This document shows positions 34,137-47,700 of a stretch of 64,000 nt of DNA, piece after piece. Source of the DNA: Rhizophagus irregularis. Lineage: Eukaryota > Glomeromycota > Glomeromycetes > Glomerales > Glomeraceae. The notes below the pieces were generated by a model. The model worked only from the letters and a program-made list of their open reading frames with translations. It searched no databases and was not told the DNA's origin. Made by a program: the position numbers and the translations under genes. Each line of letters begins with the position of its first letter. The first letter of the stretch is position 1. The stretch spans positions 1,676,501 to 1,740,500 of the forward strand of contig NC_089456.1 of the NCBI RefSeq assembly GCF_026210795.1. The letters run 5' to 3'.

Positions 34137-35799
34137 TTAGGCCATGCTTATAGCTTCGACGAGATTGACAGAACCTTTTTCTTTTTCTCCTTTAACTTCT
34201 TCTTCTTCACTAGCTGCTATATCATCATCAGGATCAACCTTTGGATTAAAAGCCCACGAGTGCCTTGGTACAAAAGTGCTTGCAAAAATAACAACTGCAC
34301 CAACAGTTATCATAACTCCTGCAATATATAAAAACGCCTGATTTATATTATTAGCTGCCTTATATGCATCAAAAACTCTTCCAAGAGGAATTGAGAGAAT
34401 TGTAAAGACGATGATATATGAAGAATAAAGGAAAGCCATGACACATCCAAGTGGTGAAGTACCCGCATCTGCTTGAATATTAACTGAATGCAATCTAGAT
34501 TGTATATAGGCCACGAGAGAAACATCACCAGCTGCCCATCCCATAGAAAGAACGATCATAAGTGGTAGTGCACTCAAAGCCCATGAAAGTGCAGATTTAA
34601 CGGGTAAAAAGGGAAATATCCAGAGTGTCATTAAAGCAACGGCGTCAAAACGAACCCAAGGTAGAGGGGTGGCAACTTTTGAAGCAAATAAGAGAACGAC
34701 AAATGCACCAAGAAGTTCTCCAAAGTTAGATGCTCCTAAGAGGATATAAGAGTAAGACTTTTCTTTGAGAACTTGATTTGCAAATGTTGGAAAGATAACG
34801 TTCTCAATGAATCTGTGGAAGACGAAAGGCAAAACATAGCCTCCCATAAGCCAGATGAATCGACGTTCCGAAAAAACGATTTGTGCTCCACGTTTTACGG
34901 AGTAAAAATATAAGTAGAAAATATTCTTTCGATCGGAACTATCAGTTTCTTTATTTCTATTGATATCTGAAGGAGCGTTGGGATTATGTTTAATTCTGAG
35001 CCAAATAAAACCAGCAGCAGTGAACAGAATTGGAATAAGCATTAGAGCGTAAACGGGGCCCATCTTCTTAACGAGGGGAGTAGTTGCGAAAGCTCCAGAA
35101 GTTCCAGCAATTTCATAAAAGATGTGTACGTGTGCGTCCATTTTTTTTAATTTTTCTGGATTTTCACCAACGATATCACGAGGCAAGACACGCCTAACGA
35201 GCTCCAAAACTCCAAGACAGCCTCCCATAGGAAGGTATATTGGGAAAAGGATCCAAGGGGTCCAATTACCTTGACTTTCAAATTTACCACCAGTTGATGC
35301 ATCAACAATAATGAGAACAAGAGCAAGTGCTCCGAAACAAAACATACTGAACGCTAATATAACGTTTGTCCGAAATCGTACCAGAAGTTGTGCAGCTCCA
35401 ATAGAACAAATACATTGCATTATATTAACTAAAGTAAACATAAAGAGATAAGTTACTTTCTGTACGGCATGAACATTCAAGATCATTAATTTCTGTCTTA
35501 CTTACAACATGATGTCAAAACGGGAGTCATGGTAAGAGCTATAGATTTCGCAAACTTTTCCTGAGCTAGAAAAGAAATGGATGAACTAAAAAAAAGTAGA
35601 TAAAAAACAAGTTTAATGAATTATTCAATACTAAAGAAAGAAATAATTTTTCGACCGGAGTGGTACACAAAAATGGTAACACATACCTAAGACTCTCGAA
35701 GGCAAATTTAAAGCACATGATGCCTATAATGAACATGGTAATATTATGTTTCTCATCATGAGAGAAGGTAGTATCGCGGGCATTATTCTTGTTACTCAT
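34137..35799 (-). CDS. Major facilitator superfamily transporter
   Basis: Exons by eye: 35799-35687, 35585-35506, 35455-34137; about 503 residues. The first exon gives a short polar head (MSNKNNARDTTFSHDEKHN) and membrane segment 1. The rest has about a dozen hydrophobic segments (such as VTYLFMFTLVNIMQCICSIG, WTPWILFPIYLPMGG, ALMLIPILFTAAGFIWL, LGASNFGELLGAFVVLLFAS, ALPLMIVLSMGWAAGD). A polar central loop is near SDINRNKETDSSDRKN, and the C-terminus is acidic (DPDDDIAASEEEEVKGEKEK). That is the usual 6+6 MFS layout with both ends probably cytosolic. Substrate cannot be read. The junction between exons 2 and 3 needs acceptor AAAG at 35456 to keep frame, so part of segment 2 is uncertain. Confidence 0.8.
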
Positions 35800-38700
35800 G
35801 ATGGCAGTAAAAAAAAAGAAAGAAAGAAAAAAATGAACCGTAGTGAATAGGAGGAGAAAGTTGAAGGCACGTATTTAATTAAAATTTTTTTGATAGTAAA
35901 TTTGAAATTCGGGCAGTAATTTGAAATTCAATTATCTAAATTCTACCAATCACTAAACAACGTGCAAAATATGGCGGATTTCGAGCCGAATTTCAAATAA
36001 AATTTGTATAACCGAATTTTCCGAATTACAAAAAGTATACATTTATCAGTTAAATTATTGAGGTCACACAAACCTGTTACGACTAGTTCCGATGCTAAAC
36101 CGAAAGAAATAACTAAAATAGGTGAATAAAATTTTATATGAACTGGGCTTACTAAGGCGTATCTAAAGACAGCTAACAGATAAAAAAAGAAAAAAAAATG
36201 GAGAAGAAACTTTTTCAATTAACAAGATAGATGAGACGACTAACAATCGTACGATAAACAAATCAATTTGTAGATCACGCTATACTAATACGAAAACATA
36301 ATTAATTGTTACAATAAATAATATACAATAGATTTGCATAAATTAGAATTGGCTAAAGTTTTGTTAGTGTCGTACGGAGTACGTGTGAATTATAAAAAAA
36401 ACTCTAATGTATTACTTGAAATAAAGAAACTTCTTTTGAACAAACAAACCATTTATGAACCAATCTGCAATTAATCCAAAGAATTTTCTTTTATCTAACT
36501 TTGTTTTATTATGATATATCCGACTTAAATCTATTTTTATTAAATATGTTATAATACTATTATAATAATACTGCGGATAAGATCGAATAACATGACAAAG
36601 TTTTTGTCTTTTTTTGTTTAAATTGTTCGGCAAATATGAAAGACAAAAAAGTATCAAAAAAAGAACGTTCGAATTTGGAGACAATGGTTATGCTTAAAAG
36701 GCAATAATTTCTCAACAGTTTTTAACGTTACCATTAATCCAGAATCAAAAATCCAGATCCTAAAAACCTTTTTCCCTAAAATAAATCTATTATTAAACAA
36801 TGATATTATTACAATTGTAACAAGATTGATTGGTCAATTAAAAATAATTGTACTATTTAGGTTAATTGATCAACCTAATGATTTCTAGAAAAGAAATTTC
36901 TTAAGAAATATACTAAAAACGGTGAAACTCGGCTCAAAGTAAATCCATATTGTTAAAACTGTGATACTCGATTACGAAACATAAATAGATATTATATAAA
37001 CACATTTTCTGCAGTTAAAGGAATTTCTTGTGTTGATCATCCAGTCAATAAAAATCTTAGATTTTCCATATGTTATATGAAAATGGAAACTTCGAAAACT
37101 AAAATCAATTCTTTTTTTTGTTAAATATTAAATTAAATTTTTTCCATAATCCCTTAAAAAAAAATTATTAATTTAAATGCTGTCATTCAAATACGAAATA
37201 TGAATTTTCTCCACTCCTTCAAAAGGTCGATCACATATGATTTCACTATTTATGCATTAATAATCAACTTGAGGTTGGATAATCGGAAATAATCAGCCTA
37301 ATTATCGGTTATTCTTATAATGTCTTTTCCTTATATAGGATTTGAAGTATATTACGATTTGGATTAACAAACAGTTAACATACTTTAAATCATATGTGCA
37401 CAGAACATGTGATTTGGCCTGTTTTTATCTTTTTAAAAGAAATTTGATTTATTTTTATAACTTGTATATATCAATTATTAATTTTAAAAATGAACCAGTT
37501 TGGCTGGAATTACGGCATCATGACAGATGGATTTTTCATATCAAAAAATTTTGTTCAAAAGGAAGGTGCATGACATAAGTAATAGATAATAGTTACATAA
37601 AACTATCAATAAAATCATCACCAGTAATTTAAACTTAAATTGGGCAATTGGGCGGGCGGGGTGACTTACAAGATTATATTTTATTTATTTACTGTACGTA
37701 AAATTAGTTTTAATAAAAGTATGCTGAGGTAATTTGTCACACAAATTTCAGCCAATATCAAATATCTATTTATGATAGAAAGTATTAAATTTATTTTTAT
37801 ACAGCTAATTTTCTAAAATCACGTCAGATAATAGTTAAGATCGGATATTTATCCAGATAAATTTATATCCGAATCGAACGGATATATCCGAATTTTTTTG
37901 TCGGATATGCGGTTAAACAAATGACAGATACATTAATGGGATCGGATTTTTCGGATGACGGATAAATTTAATGTTCATCTGGAAGGAACAAATATTTTCC
38001 CAATACCCTATGACAAACACGTGGTGGTATCTTCGGTGTAGATCCACAAAATTCGATGTGAATCCGCGTAGGATTTATGGAATTCCACAATCCGCAAAAT
38101 AGCAGTTTTACCTTCATAAATTTTTTCTTTTATTAATATTTTTTAAATATGATTTTTAATATAAAATTTTGGATTTTAAATATTATTATCACTTTTAAAT
38201 GTATTATTAAAAGTTTTTAAAATTAATTTGACATTTTGACTTATAATTTTTTATTCATTAATATCATAATAGTATTTATTTTCTTTTAAATAGAATTGAA
38301 TTATACTGTATATTACCATTTTTAGTACTCAGAATATGAGTTGTATACAGAGACTTTTTATATGAATAGTATATATATATAATTTGACACCTAATATTGA
38401 TAAATATGCAAATAAAATTTACTTTTTTATTATTTATAAAACCAAATACTCCAAGTACTAATGTAAATAAATAAAATTTTCCTTAAATATTACAATACAA
38501 TTGGCTAAATAATATAAATATATAATAAAATTGCTACGTTTTCCGCCGGTATCACGTGACTTTTAATCATATATAATCTGTCACTCTTATTCGTCACATA
38601 CTATAATTTCAGCCAAATTTTATAATTCCGGCCAAATTTTCCTTTTTTTAGGTACTTGAGTAACGTTACATGATCCGAAAAAGGAAAATTTTATATCGAT

Positions 38701-39410
38701 CGCTTAATTCCGGCCAAAATTAAAAAATTATGTAACACTGGTAAATGATCTCTGCTAGTAATAACTCCAATTATATAATTTAAAAATTTGACTTATATAA
38801 ATTAAAATTTTACTTTATTTAACTCTATTTAAGTTATAGACTATTGCTAATTTGCTCTTCATATAAAATCATCTAGTGATTTCATCCATATATAAATTTA
38901 TTAAATTAAATGATTTTACCTATAATAAATCATAATAAATCACATATAAAAAATTAAAAAATTTATATAAATTTATATTAATTTATAATCTAAAATACAA
39001 TGCATGACTTTATATAATTATAAAAATACTAAAGTATAATTTAATTATTTATCAAAAAATGCAATAACTGATAAGTATAAGTATTAATAATAAAGAAAAT
39101 TAAGGAATATTCTAAAAATATATAAAAAAATAGTAATAGCAAATATTAGATTATTTGGCTATTTAAATAACTCCTAAATAATCTAATTATTTGGATTATT
39201 TATTATTTAATTTATGATTTATTTCCAAGTTAATGAATTTTACTAATACTTTTCAGGAAATTATTTTGCAAATAATTAGCAGAAAATTTAAATAAAAGCA
39301 ATAGATATTTTAAATAGAAAATGTGATATAAACTTATAAAATTAGCAAAAAAAGGTAATTTTAAAAAAAAACTAACATTGTAAACTTAATATAAGTAAAA
39401 TATGGTATAA
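35800..39410. other. AT-rich intergenic, repeat ground
   Basis: No supported gene. At 37820-37990 cggatat and atccg words pair repeatedly and suggest a decayed inverted-repeat element (similar words near 56050-56120). At 38560-38740 there are several ccggccaaatt boxes. Confidence 0.45.
38330..38530. repeat. Partial copy of the 41751-42313 element
   Basis: Shares gagactttttatat, gacacctaatattga and ttataaaaccaa wording, in the same order, with 41810-42060. Confidence 0.55.
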
Positions 39411-39412
39411 TT

Positions 39413-39836
39413 AAGGTTGTAGAAATTAAAGGATTTTAACAAGTTGGCAAAATACTGAAATAGCAAAACTTTGCTGAAACTATATACAGTCAAAACTCGT
39501 TATAGTGAATCTTGTTATAGTAAACATTAAGTAAATCGCATTATAGTGACCTATTGATTTTTTCTTTATAATTAATTTCTTTTGATACATTAAATTTTTT
39601 TAATAAATCTCATTATAGGAAAAAAATTACATAGTGGAACGGAAAGTTCACTATAACAAGCTTTGATTGTAAAAAATTTTATTAAAAAATTGTCAAAACT
39701 TTGAAGAAAAGTAAAACTTAGTAAAACTTATTATAAATGTTAAAATGCTAAAACTTTGCCAAAATTATAATAAAACTATAGTAAAATCTTAGAAAACTAA
39801 TTGTAAGATTTTGAAGAAATTTAAACAAATAATCTT
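39413..39836. mobile_element. AGGTTGC-family MITE, split by another MITE
   Basis: Begins AAGGTTGTAG and ends AAATAATCTT, a diverged form of the family. The middle words (caaaactttgccaaaa, aaaacttattataaatg) match 40522-40764. It is split by 39487-39669; without that it is about 240 bp, like its siblings. Confidence 0.65.
39487..39669. mobile_element. Tc1/mariner-type MITE nested in a MITE (183 bp)
   Basis: Left end CAGTCAAAACTCGTTATAGT, right end reverse-complemented CAATCAAAGCTTGTTATAGT. TA at 39485-39486 and 39670-39671. Confidence 0.8.
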
Positions 39837-40521
39837 AAATATGATAAACTAGTTAGAATTTTAAACAATATATAAATAAGTTAATTAAAAACTCTATTTA
39901 ATAAAGATCTTTAAAAATATAAAATAATATTTATATTAAAAAAAATTGGATCTCTTAATAACTTAAGATAAAATTATATATACAATAGATAAAGGTCTTC
40001 AGATTTATAAAATAAAATAAATTAAAGTAATTTTCAAATAATATAAAGTATAGTTATTGTATATAATATACCATTATATTGCAAATTTAATTTTTATAAT
40101 GAATTTTTTTTTTAAATATTCTTGTTTTTTCAGTTTATTTAAACTGTTTATTTATTATTTTTTTTTTTTGATTTGTTTAAACTGAAAATTTTTTATTTTT
40201 TATTTTATTTTTTCAGTTTATTTAAATTATTTTTTTCATTTATTTTTATTTTTTTCAGTTTATTTAAACCAAAATTCTATTTATTTAAAACTCAAATTCA
40301 GGTGAATGATAGAATAAGTATTATTTTATATTATTTCTTTTTTTTTAAAGAAACATTTCTAATTTTTTTTTTATAAATTTTTATACTTCAAATTTCCAAT
40401 GGTAAAAAGATAAATTTTACAGCATTTTTATTATAAAACATTTTTATTATTGAAACATTATTTAATATTTTCTTTTTTTTTATTTTATAGAAATAAATTC
40501 TAATTTAATTCTAATATAGCT

Positions 40522-40764
40522 AAGGTTGCTGGAGAAACTAGGGGGTTTTGGCAAGTTAGTGAAATGCCGAAATAGTGAAACTTTGCCAAAACTATATGAA
40601 AGTCTTATTAAAAAGTTAGCAAAACTCTGGAGAAAGACGAAACCTGACGAAACTTATTATAAATGCCAAAACTGCTGAAATTTTGCCAAAACTATAATAA
40701 AACTATAGTAAAATCTTGGAGAAACTAATCATAGAATTTTGGAGAGGTTTAGGCAAGCAACCTT
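40522..40764. mobile_element. AGGTTGC-family MITE
   Basis: Starts AAGGTTGCT, ends AGGCAAGCAACCTT, TA on each side. The best-preserved sibling of 14982-15221, read in the opposite direction. Confidence 0.75.
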
Positions 40765-41750
40765 AAATATAGCAATAGAAGTTAAATTTATTAATAAATT
40801 GATTAGAAGATCTATTTTTAAAGAATACTATCACTTTATTATTTTCAAAATATATTAATAATAATGTATTATCTAATAATAAAAATTAAATTAACATTTT
40901 TCATAATATTAAAATAGTAATTAATTTATCTAATTTCTTAGAATCTGCAAAAATAACAGATTATTTACTTAATTTTATAGAAATTGTTAGAATAATGCAT
41001 TACATCTATTATAATGTATTATATTATAAATATAATTATAATTACATTTAATATAAATGCTATAATATTTGGCAATACAATAATACTATAAAAAATTATT
41101 AATATTTTTTTTTATTTTTTTTAAAGAATATTAAACTCTTAGAAGATATAGTATAAAATACTTTTGTAATAACTAAAATCTTATTTTATTGCCATTTCAA
41201 AATATTATTATCATACATGTTTATTACTACCTGTAGATTAATAAGACATTTAATTACTTAAATATTCTCAATAAAATATTAATATATTTTCTATTCTTTA
41301 CTTAACTTTTAAACTTTAATTCTCTTTACAAATATAATCTTAAAATTCTACTTTCAAACTGCAATAATTTTCCCATAGTTTATTATTTTTAAATGGTAAG
41401 TATTAATTAAATTTTAAGTATATTTAAAATAACTTTTAATAATTAATATTTCATTTTTATTGAGTCAAAAAAACTTTTATTTTTCTGAATTATATCTAAT
41501 TGTATGATTAACTTTGATATCTAGAATTACAGTATATACAGTTTATTTGTGATTGTATATTTAAATACCAATATTTATACAGTTTTCATCTAATTTTTGG
41601 ATTTTTTTTTTATTTAAATTTAACTATATACATTATTTTGAAAATAGTAATAAATTATTATAAAATAATTTAATATTAAAAAAATTTTTATCTTTAGAAA
41701 TATAAAATAAAATTCAATATAATTTTAAAAATCATTATATATATATTATA

Positions 41751-42313
41751 GGATCCAGAAATATATATATAGGAGTTAGGTGGCAAAAAATTTTTTACTA
41801 TGAGCTGTGCGCAGAGACTTTTTATATAAGTAGTACATATAATTGACACCTGATATTGAAAATCCTGCAAAAATACGCAAATAAAATTTCAGACATTAAG
41901 TTATTAATTATTTTATCATAGCTTTTATATTATTTATAAAACCAAGTACTAATGTGAAAAAATAGAATTTGCCATTTTTTTAATAATATTTTTCTAAAAT
42001 TTTGCTTTTTAACCCTTAGAAATTTCTTTCAATGATTAATACTAAATATTACAATGCAGTTAATTAAATAAGTACGTACAGTAAAATATATTATATACAG
42101 TATATAAGATTAGCCAAATTTAGGTCAAAAATATGCAAACTAATTTTTTACATATAAAAATTTTGATAAAAAATACGCAATCTTGATGACTTAACTATAG
42201 ATAAAAAATTCTAAAATTGTATGCAAATTAAAACTTTACTCCGTTTAATTCCATTATATGATGACGCATCTGTGTACTCTACCCCTGTATATATATACAG
42301 TATTTCTAGGTTC
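41751..42313. mobile_element. TA-flanked inverted-repeat element (563 bp)
   Basis: The ends pair as GGATCCAGAAATA and, from the right, GAACCTAGAAATA. TA at 41749-41750 and 42314-42315. Non-coding. Confidence 0.6.
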
Positions 42314-42779
42314 TATATATATAAGATAAAATTATAAGATAAGAAGAATTAGTAAAAAGGTTTAAAATTTGAATACATCTATATTTGAATGTATCTCTTT
42401 TTTTAAAAAATTTTTAAATAGTAAATAATTTGTTGATCATTTATAATCATGTTATAATTAGCAAATTTACTATTTAATAATTCTAAAAAAGAGAGATGCA
42501 TTGCAATACATCTGTGTAAAATTATTATTTTCTTAATAAAATTACTAGTAAATTTGAAATTTTATCTATTAAAAGTAAGCAGATTTTATTAGTTGTAAGA
42601 ATTATTTATTAATTATATAAAATTTTCAAAAGTTGCTTATTTTAAAGGTATTTTTTTCAAAATTTCTTATTCTACATACTTTTATTTTTAAATAATCTAC
42701 TAATTGAATTTTAATGAATTTTATATTATTAAATTCATTTTAATAAGAAAAATTTAATGATAGTAAAATTGCATTTCTA

Positions 42780-43180
42780 GTACTAATATTAGCTAAGTTA
42801 GAGTTTAGATTTGCATTTATGTAATTTGAGTTGACTTAAGTTGAATTTGCATTCAAATTAGAAATTCTTGACTCAAGTCAACTAAGATTATATAGTTGAT
42901 AATGCTAGTTAAATACTATTTGTAATTACTACTAGCACTATATTTATAATAGTCTGAGTAAAATTGTAAATAGTTTTTTGGCTTGTACTTTAAATTTAAC
43001 TCAAATTAATTCAGGTTAATTCAAGATTTCAAGTCTTGACTTAAGTTTTAAATTCAAATACTTTTTAAGTTAAAAGTATTTTGACTTGTTTTACTTGAAT
43101 TGACTTATTGTCTTATTTTGATTTGAGTTCAAACTTTAAGTTAAATTATTTATATAAATTAAAACTTTGACTATATATAT
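42780..43180. repeat. Palindrome-rich block (ttgacttaagttgaa words)
   Basis: gttgacttaagttgaa, gactcaagtcaac, caagtcttgacttaag and ttgaattgactta recur in both orientations, giving a strong capacity to fold. Ends not defined. Confidence 0.45.
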
Positions 43181-45238
43181 TTATTAAATTAATTAAGAAA
43201 TATTTTGAAATCTCAATTAAATAATCTGTATTGAATAAAAATGATAATTATAATATTTTTTTTCTTTTTTTTTATTTATATCTTTTAAACCAAATTATTT
43301 ACTAGTATATAAATAATATTTTAATAAAAATATTAATTTTATAATTAATATAATTCTTATTTTTTTTTTTTAATTGCAGTATATTCGCTGATTTATTAAA
43401 ATTATATAGTATATAAATTACATATGAATTATATTACACTAAATATTATTAATCAACAAATCACTTATCATATTACAACCACATATACACTGTTAGGTGA
43501 AAATTATGCTTAGAGAATAAGACATATGTAGAATAATTTTTCTTAGCAAACACCTCTCTTTCTACGTGATGGGATTCACAAAACCTACTGCATCACAATT
43601 AAAAAATAATTTTTTCTTATAACATAAAAAAAATTAAATGCAACCAAAAATGCCTTATTAATCTTTTTATAATTTCAGATTCAAGTAAACTTTGTAAAGA
43701 GGTCCGCATCTATACTATAAAACCTAGTTGAATCAATGGTAAAAAATCCAGACTGGCATACTCTCCAAACTTTAACTACTTTTTCAACATCTATCTAAAC
43801 ATTAAAATTGATGGACCTATAATTGTATAAGTCTTTAAGGTGTGTTAGAGTAAAAAGGCTATCTATCAAATAAGAACTAGACACATAGAAAGCAATCCTT
43901 ACTAGATATCTGTTCAAAATTCCAATATACTTATAGTGCAGAACTTCTATACTCAACTACTTATAGTAACAATTGATTGATTATAAATTTCTAAAAAAAA
44001 ATTTTTTTATATTAAAGTAAAAAATTTAACTGATAATTTTTATAGATATGACTATTAGCTTTAAAAATTATTGGTTATTTTTTTTCTAAATTAAATTTTG
44101 GCTGAGTTTTAGCTGTTTAAAAATCTGTAATTTAAATATGTTGATTAAATTTAGTTAAAATTGAGATTATTCTAAATTTTTATATTACAGATTTTTTTTA
44201 ATGTACAGATTTTTTTTTTAAGATTTTTTTTTTAATATGCTAAGAAAAAAAAAGTTCTAAAACTGCAAAAAAAGATTTAATGAATAAGGTTGTTTAAATA
44301 TAAGTCAATTTAATGTTATAAATGATAATTATATATCATCAAGTAAATATTTAGAATGGAATTTATAAATAAAAAATTTAAAAACTAAGTAATTTTACTT
44401 TAATAATTTGGTCAAAAAATGCATATAATAAAATACAAATCTCATTATCATATATCTAATTCATTAGTTTATAATAATGAAATATAATGAATAAATATAT
44501 TATATAAATTTTATATCATATAATTTATAAAATCCTAATTTCTGATTGGTTAATATATATATCACATGATGCTTACATAATCTGAAAAAATCGAGACTTT
44601 TTTTTATTTTATAAATTAATTCCTTTTAATAAATAGAGTTTAATTTTTTTTACAAAATTAAAATCCAATCATAAAATCAAATTTTTTTTAAGTTCCTATT
44701 ATAGAGGTTCTGCACCATATCAAAATCACAAATAACTCTATTAATAATATAAAAGAAAAATAGTATAGATAATAAAGAAAATAAAAATGTAAAAATAAAA
44801 AATAATTGCAAAACATCCTGAAGAAAAAATTCAGCAAGATATTTATCACAATCCTTGAACCCTCTTGGAGTGTAAAAACAACTGTGAATGAAGCTTAAGC
44901 GTTGAATCAAGTATTGTTTAAAAAGAAACTATCAAAGATTATTTGACTTATTTTCACAAGTTGAATTAAATGTAAGCCTGTATTGAAAGTCATATGATCT
45001 GGTAGGTTTCCAAAAAGTATTATTTGGTTTAGTGTTATTTCTAAAATGGCATCTTTCATATCCGTTATAAATTGTTGTGATACCAGCAGATTTTAAAAAG
45101 TAATGAGAAACGTATTCAATTTTTGACATGATATATCTTAAAATCGTTTAGATAGTTTCCTAATCAGGAATCTTGTAATCTGACGAATAGGAAAGGCCAG
45201 TTTGAAGGAGTAAATATTATTCATTGTATTGGAAGGTA

Positions 45239-45436
45239 CAGTCAGACCTCTATAATTGCACTCTCCATAATTGCACCCATTATGTATACCCTCTCTAAAT
45301 GCACCCTCTGGTTCAGTCCCAAGCTTATATGATCTCTAATTATTTTACCTCTATAAATGCACACCCTCTTTAAATGCACTATTTTGAAAATTATGCATAT
45401 GATCCCAAGGGGTGTGCAATTATGGAGGTCTGACTG
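45239..45436. mobile_element. Tc1/mariner-type MITE (198 bp)
   Basis: The inverted ends CAGTCAGACCTCTATAATTG and, from the right, CAGTCAGACCTCCATAATTG are almost perfect. TA at 45237-45238 and 45437-45438. Six ctctataattgcac-like words are spaced along it. Confidence 0.85.
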
Positions 45437-45767
45437 TATAAAGAAGTCACGTTTAAAATATTTCAAAAGATTAGTAAAAGTCTTCCAAAGGTATTTCTTG
45501 TAAAGGTGTTTTGTACGTTATGAAGCTATCGTGTGTTTCTTGATAGCATCTTCTAATATCTTGAAAAATGGTATAAAGGTAGTTATGTTATAAAAATATA
45601 ATGAAATCTTCAGTAATAAGACTTTTGTTGTAAATTCTTTCTATATCCCAAAAAATAGCTTAATAATTTTAAAGTTGTATATTATTAGTCTTCATAGTAT
45701 TACTACTTAAGTTAGTTTTCTCTTTGCACGTCCTATCCTTTAGTTTTCTTTTTAAGATTCGATCCAC

Positions 45768-46766
45768 CTATGATCAACAGAAAATTACTATATAAATTCA
45801 GGGGAAATTTTATTGCAAAAAATAAATTAAATAAGCAAAATTTTGCCAATCAAAATCATCACAAATCATGTTGTGATACCAAGTCATATGATGAAACTTA
45901 AAAATGCCAAAAAAAATATTAAGAAAAATATTTTCACATAGAAACTCACAATAAATGCTAAAATCTGACACCTACCATGTCTTAAATATTCATTATTCAG
46001 TAAAAATTGCTTCATGTATAAAAATTACTCAAATATTATTGTCAAAGTAATGGTTTTTTAGCTAAAAACAAGTGTAACTAACGTATCAATAGAAAAGATC
46101 TAAAAATGAAAAATTTAACCTAAAATAACCTATCTGCTATATAAATCCTTCTAAAAAGCCATTATTACCTATTGTTCTAGTAATTGTATGTTATTTTTTT
46201 TATATTATTGTTACAATACTTTCAAAAAGCTAATAATACTTTACAAACTAACACTAAGAGTCTAAGAGTTTGTGTGATGCATTCAAATTGAAAAACTAGA
46301 TAAGAATACATATACCAAAACTTCTACCATTTAAAATTAATTTACAGGTTACTCCTCATGAAAATAGAAAAAGATCATAGTAACATGTGAACTAAAAGCA
46401 AAAGAAAATATTAGAATTATATAAAACAAGTAGTTTTAAACATATAAAATATATGAGAACATAATTTTAAATGTTCATATATGTTAAAATAATGTAATAT
46501 ATGACTTGAAATTCTTGCATATATATATATACATACCTGTCAAATCTGACGCTACCTCAAAGTAAAGTTTTGAATAAATAAATAAATTTCTCAATTTTTT
46601 TTTATTTTTTTCATCTTTGACATTTAAGGAATCATCATGTGAATTTTGGTGATACAGCATGATGATCTGCAGTTTTTATAGCTCATACAATTTAGCCAAT
46701 TTTGGCATTTTTATAATAATCTCATCCTGAATTTATATAGTAATTTTCTGTCGTTTGTAGGCGGAT
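45768..46766. repeat. Long-arm inverted repeat element (~1 kb)
   Basis: ACAGAAAATTACTATATAAA near 45778 pairs with TTTATATAGTAATTTTCTGT near 46732. Similarity continues inward (gccaat and atcatgttgtgatacca against tggtgatacagcatgat). No target duplication resolved, no gene. Confidence 0.6.
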
Positions 46767-47235
46767 CAGCTTTTAATGTACTTTCAGTCCAATATTTTCA
46801 TCATCTGCTTCCATGTTGAGAATTTTTACCCAGTTAAAAAAAAAATAAAAAATTACTAATATTAAAGAGAAAAGTGTATTAAACAAGAAGGTTTATAAAA
46901 AATAAAAAAAGGCTTAAAGAAAATTATTAATAAAAGCAAAAAAAATAAAATTTTATTATTGTAAAAAAATGGTTATGAATATAACTGGAAAGAGTTTTTA
47001 TATTCAATATAATTCTTATAATTATATAATATAATATTTTTAAAGGTATCATTAAAAAAAAAAATTTTAACTAAATTATACAATATAAAAATTTTTCTCA
47101 AAAGTTCATTCATTATTTGATCTAATTTCAATAAGTAATAAAGCTAGTTATAAAGAATTTTCAGATATGTATAGTACAATTATAACAAAGCAATATAAAC
47201 CATCTTTAATATATTAATAATAAAAAAGAAAAAAA

Positions 47236-47700
47236 CTCATATAGGATTTGATCCTACTGCTCAATTTGTTAGAAATGTTGAAATAGTAATTAAATATTAT
47301 GAATGCAATAAATGGTGTATATTTAATATATAGTAAAAGTAAGTTGTTTTCCTTTAAAATAGCCATTTTAAAAAGGTATTTAGATTCTATTCAATATGAT
47401 TCTTTTAAAGTTTTAGCAAACTCAAATATAGAAATGGAAAATATTGGTAATGAAAATAGTGAAAATAATAAAGTAAAAAATATTTTTGAAAATGTAAAAG
47501 TTGATGATAAATTAATGTGTAGTAATTCAATAGAAGTTTTCTACTATTCAAGTAGTTTATTTGAAGTTTAATATGAAAAAGTACCAGAAGATGAATTTGA
47601 CACATCTGAAAAGGTTAGTGTAAATGAAATATATTATCACTATTGTAATGAATGTTATACAATAGTTTCAAATAAGAAGAAGCATGATAAGAATGTTAAG
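47236..47700 (+). pseudogene. Cysteine-region relic related to transposase C-terminus
   Basis: GFDPTAQFVRNVEIVIKYYE, then CNKWCIF, YSKSKL, KRYLDSIQYDSF, VKVDDKLMCSNSIEVFYYSS, and after a stop HYCNECYTIVSNKK. The order (CxxC with hydrophobics, a helical piece, LxCxxPIExxYYS, CxxC) matches the C-terminal region of the gene at 2445-6067 (DFALCTSCTKLRCIFSKYV, RMNLACDSPIEQTYYS). It is strongly decayed, in two or three frames. No DDE part was found upstream. Confidence 0.5.

Larger units (their letters stand above)
40765..45236. other. AT-rich repeat ground, no gene seen
   Basis: No domain-bearing frame. It contains the elements listed at 41751-42313 and 42780-43180. At 43500-43960 there is mixed sequence that may be old retrotransposon, not identifiable by eye. 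Confidence 0.4.

Noticed and set aside
35943-36218. 91-residue minus-strand frame with hydrophobic start
   Set aside because: Looks membrane-like only because of A/T-rich codons; no partner exon or conserved motif seen.
42780-43180. Possible CRISPR-like array
   Set aside because: Repeats are irregular, unevenly spaced and inverted; the genome is eukaryotic.
43480-43960. Copia-type retrotransposon remains
   Set aside because: A few suggestive words on the minus strand but no alignable motif.
44932-45129. 65-residue minus-strand frame in an AT-rich region
   Set aside because: Codon use looks gene-like, but there is no recognisable motif and no splice partners.
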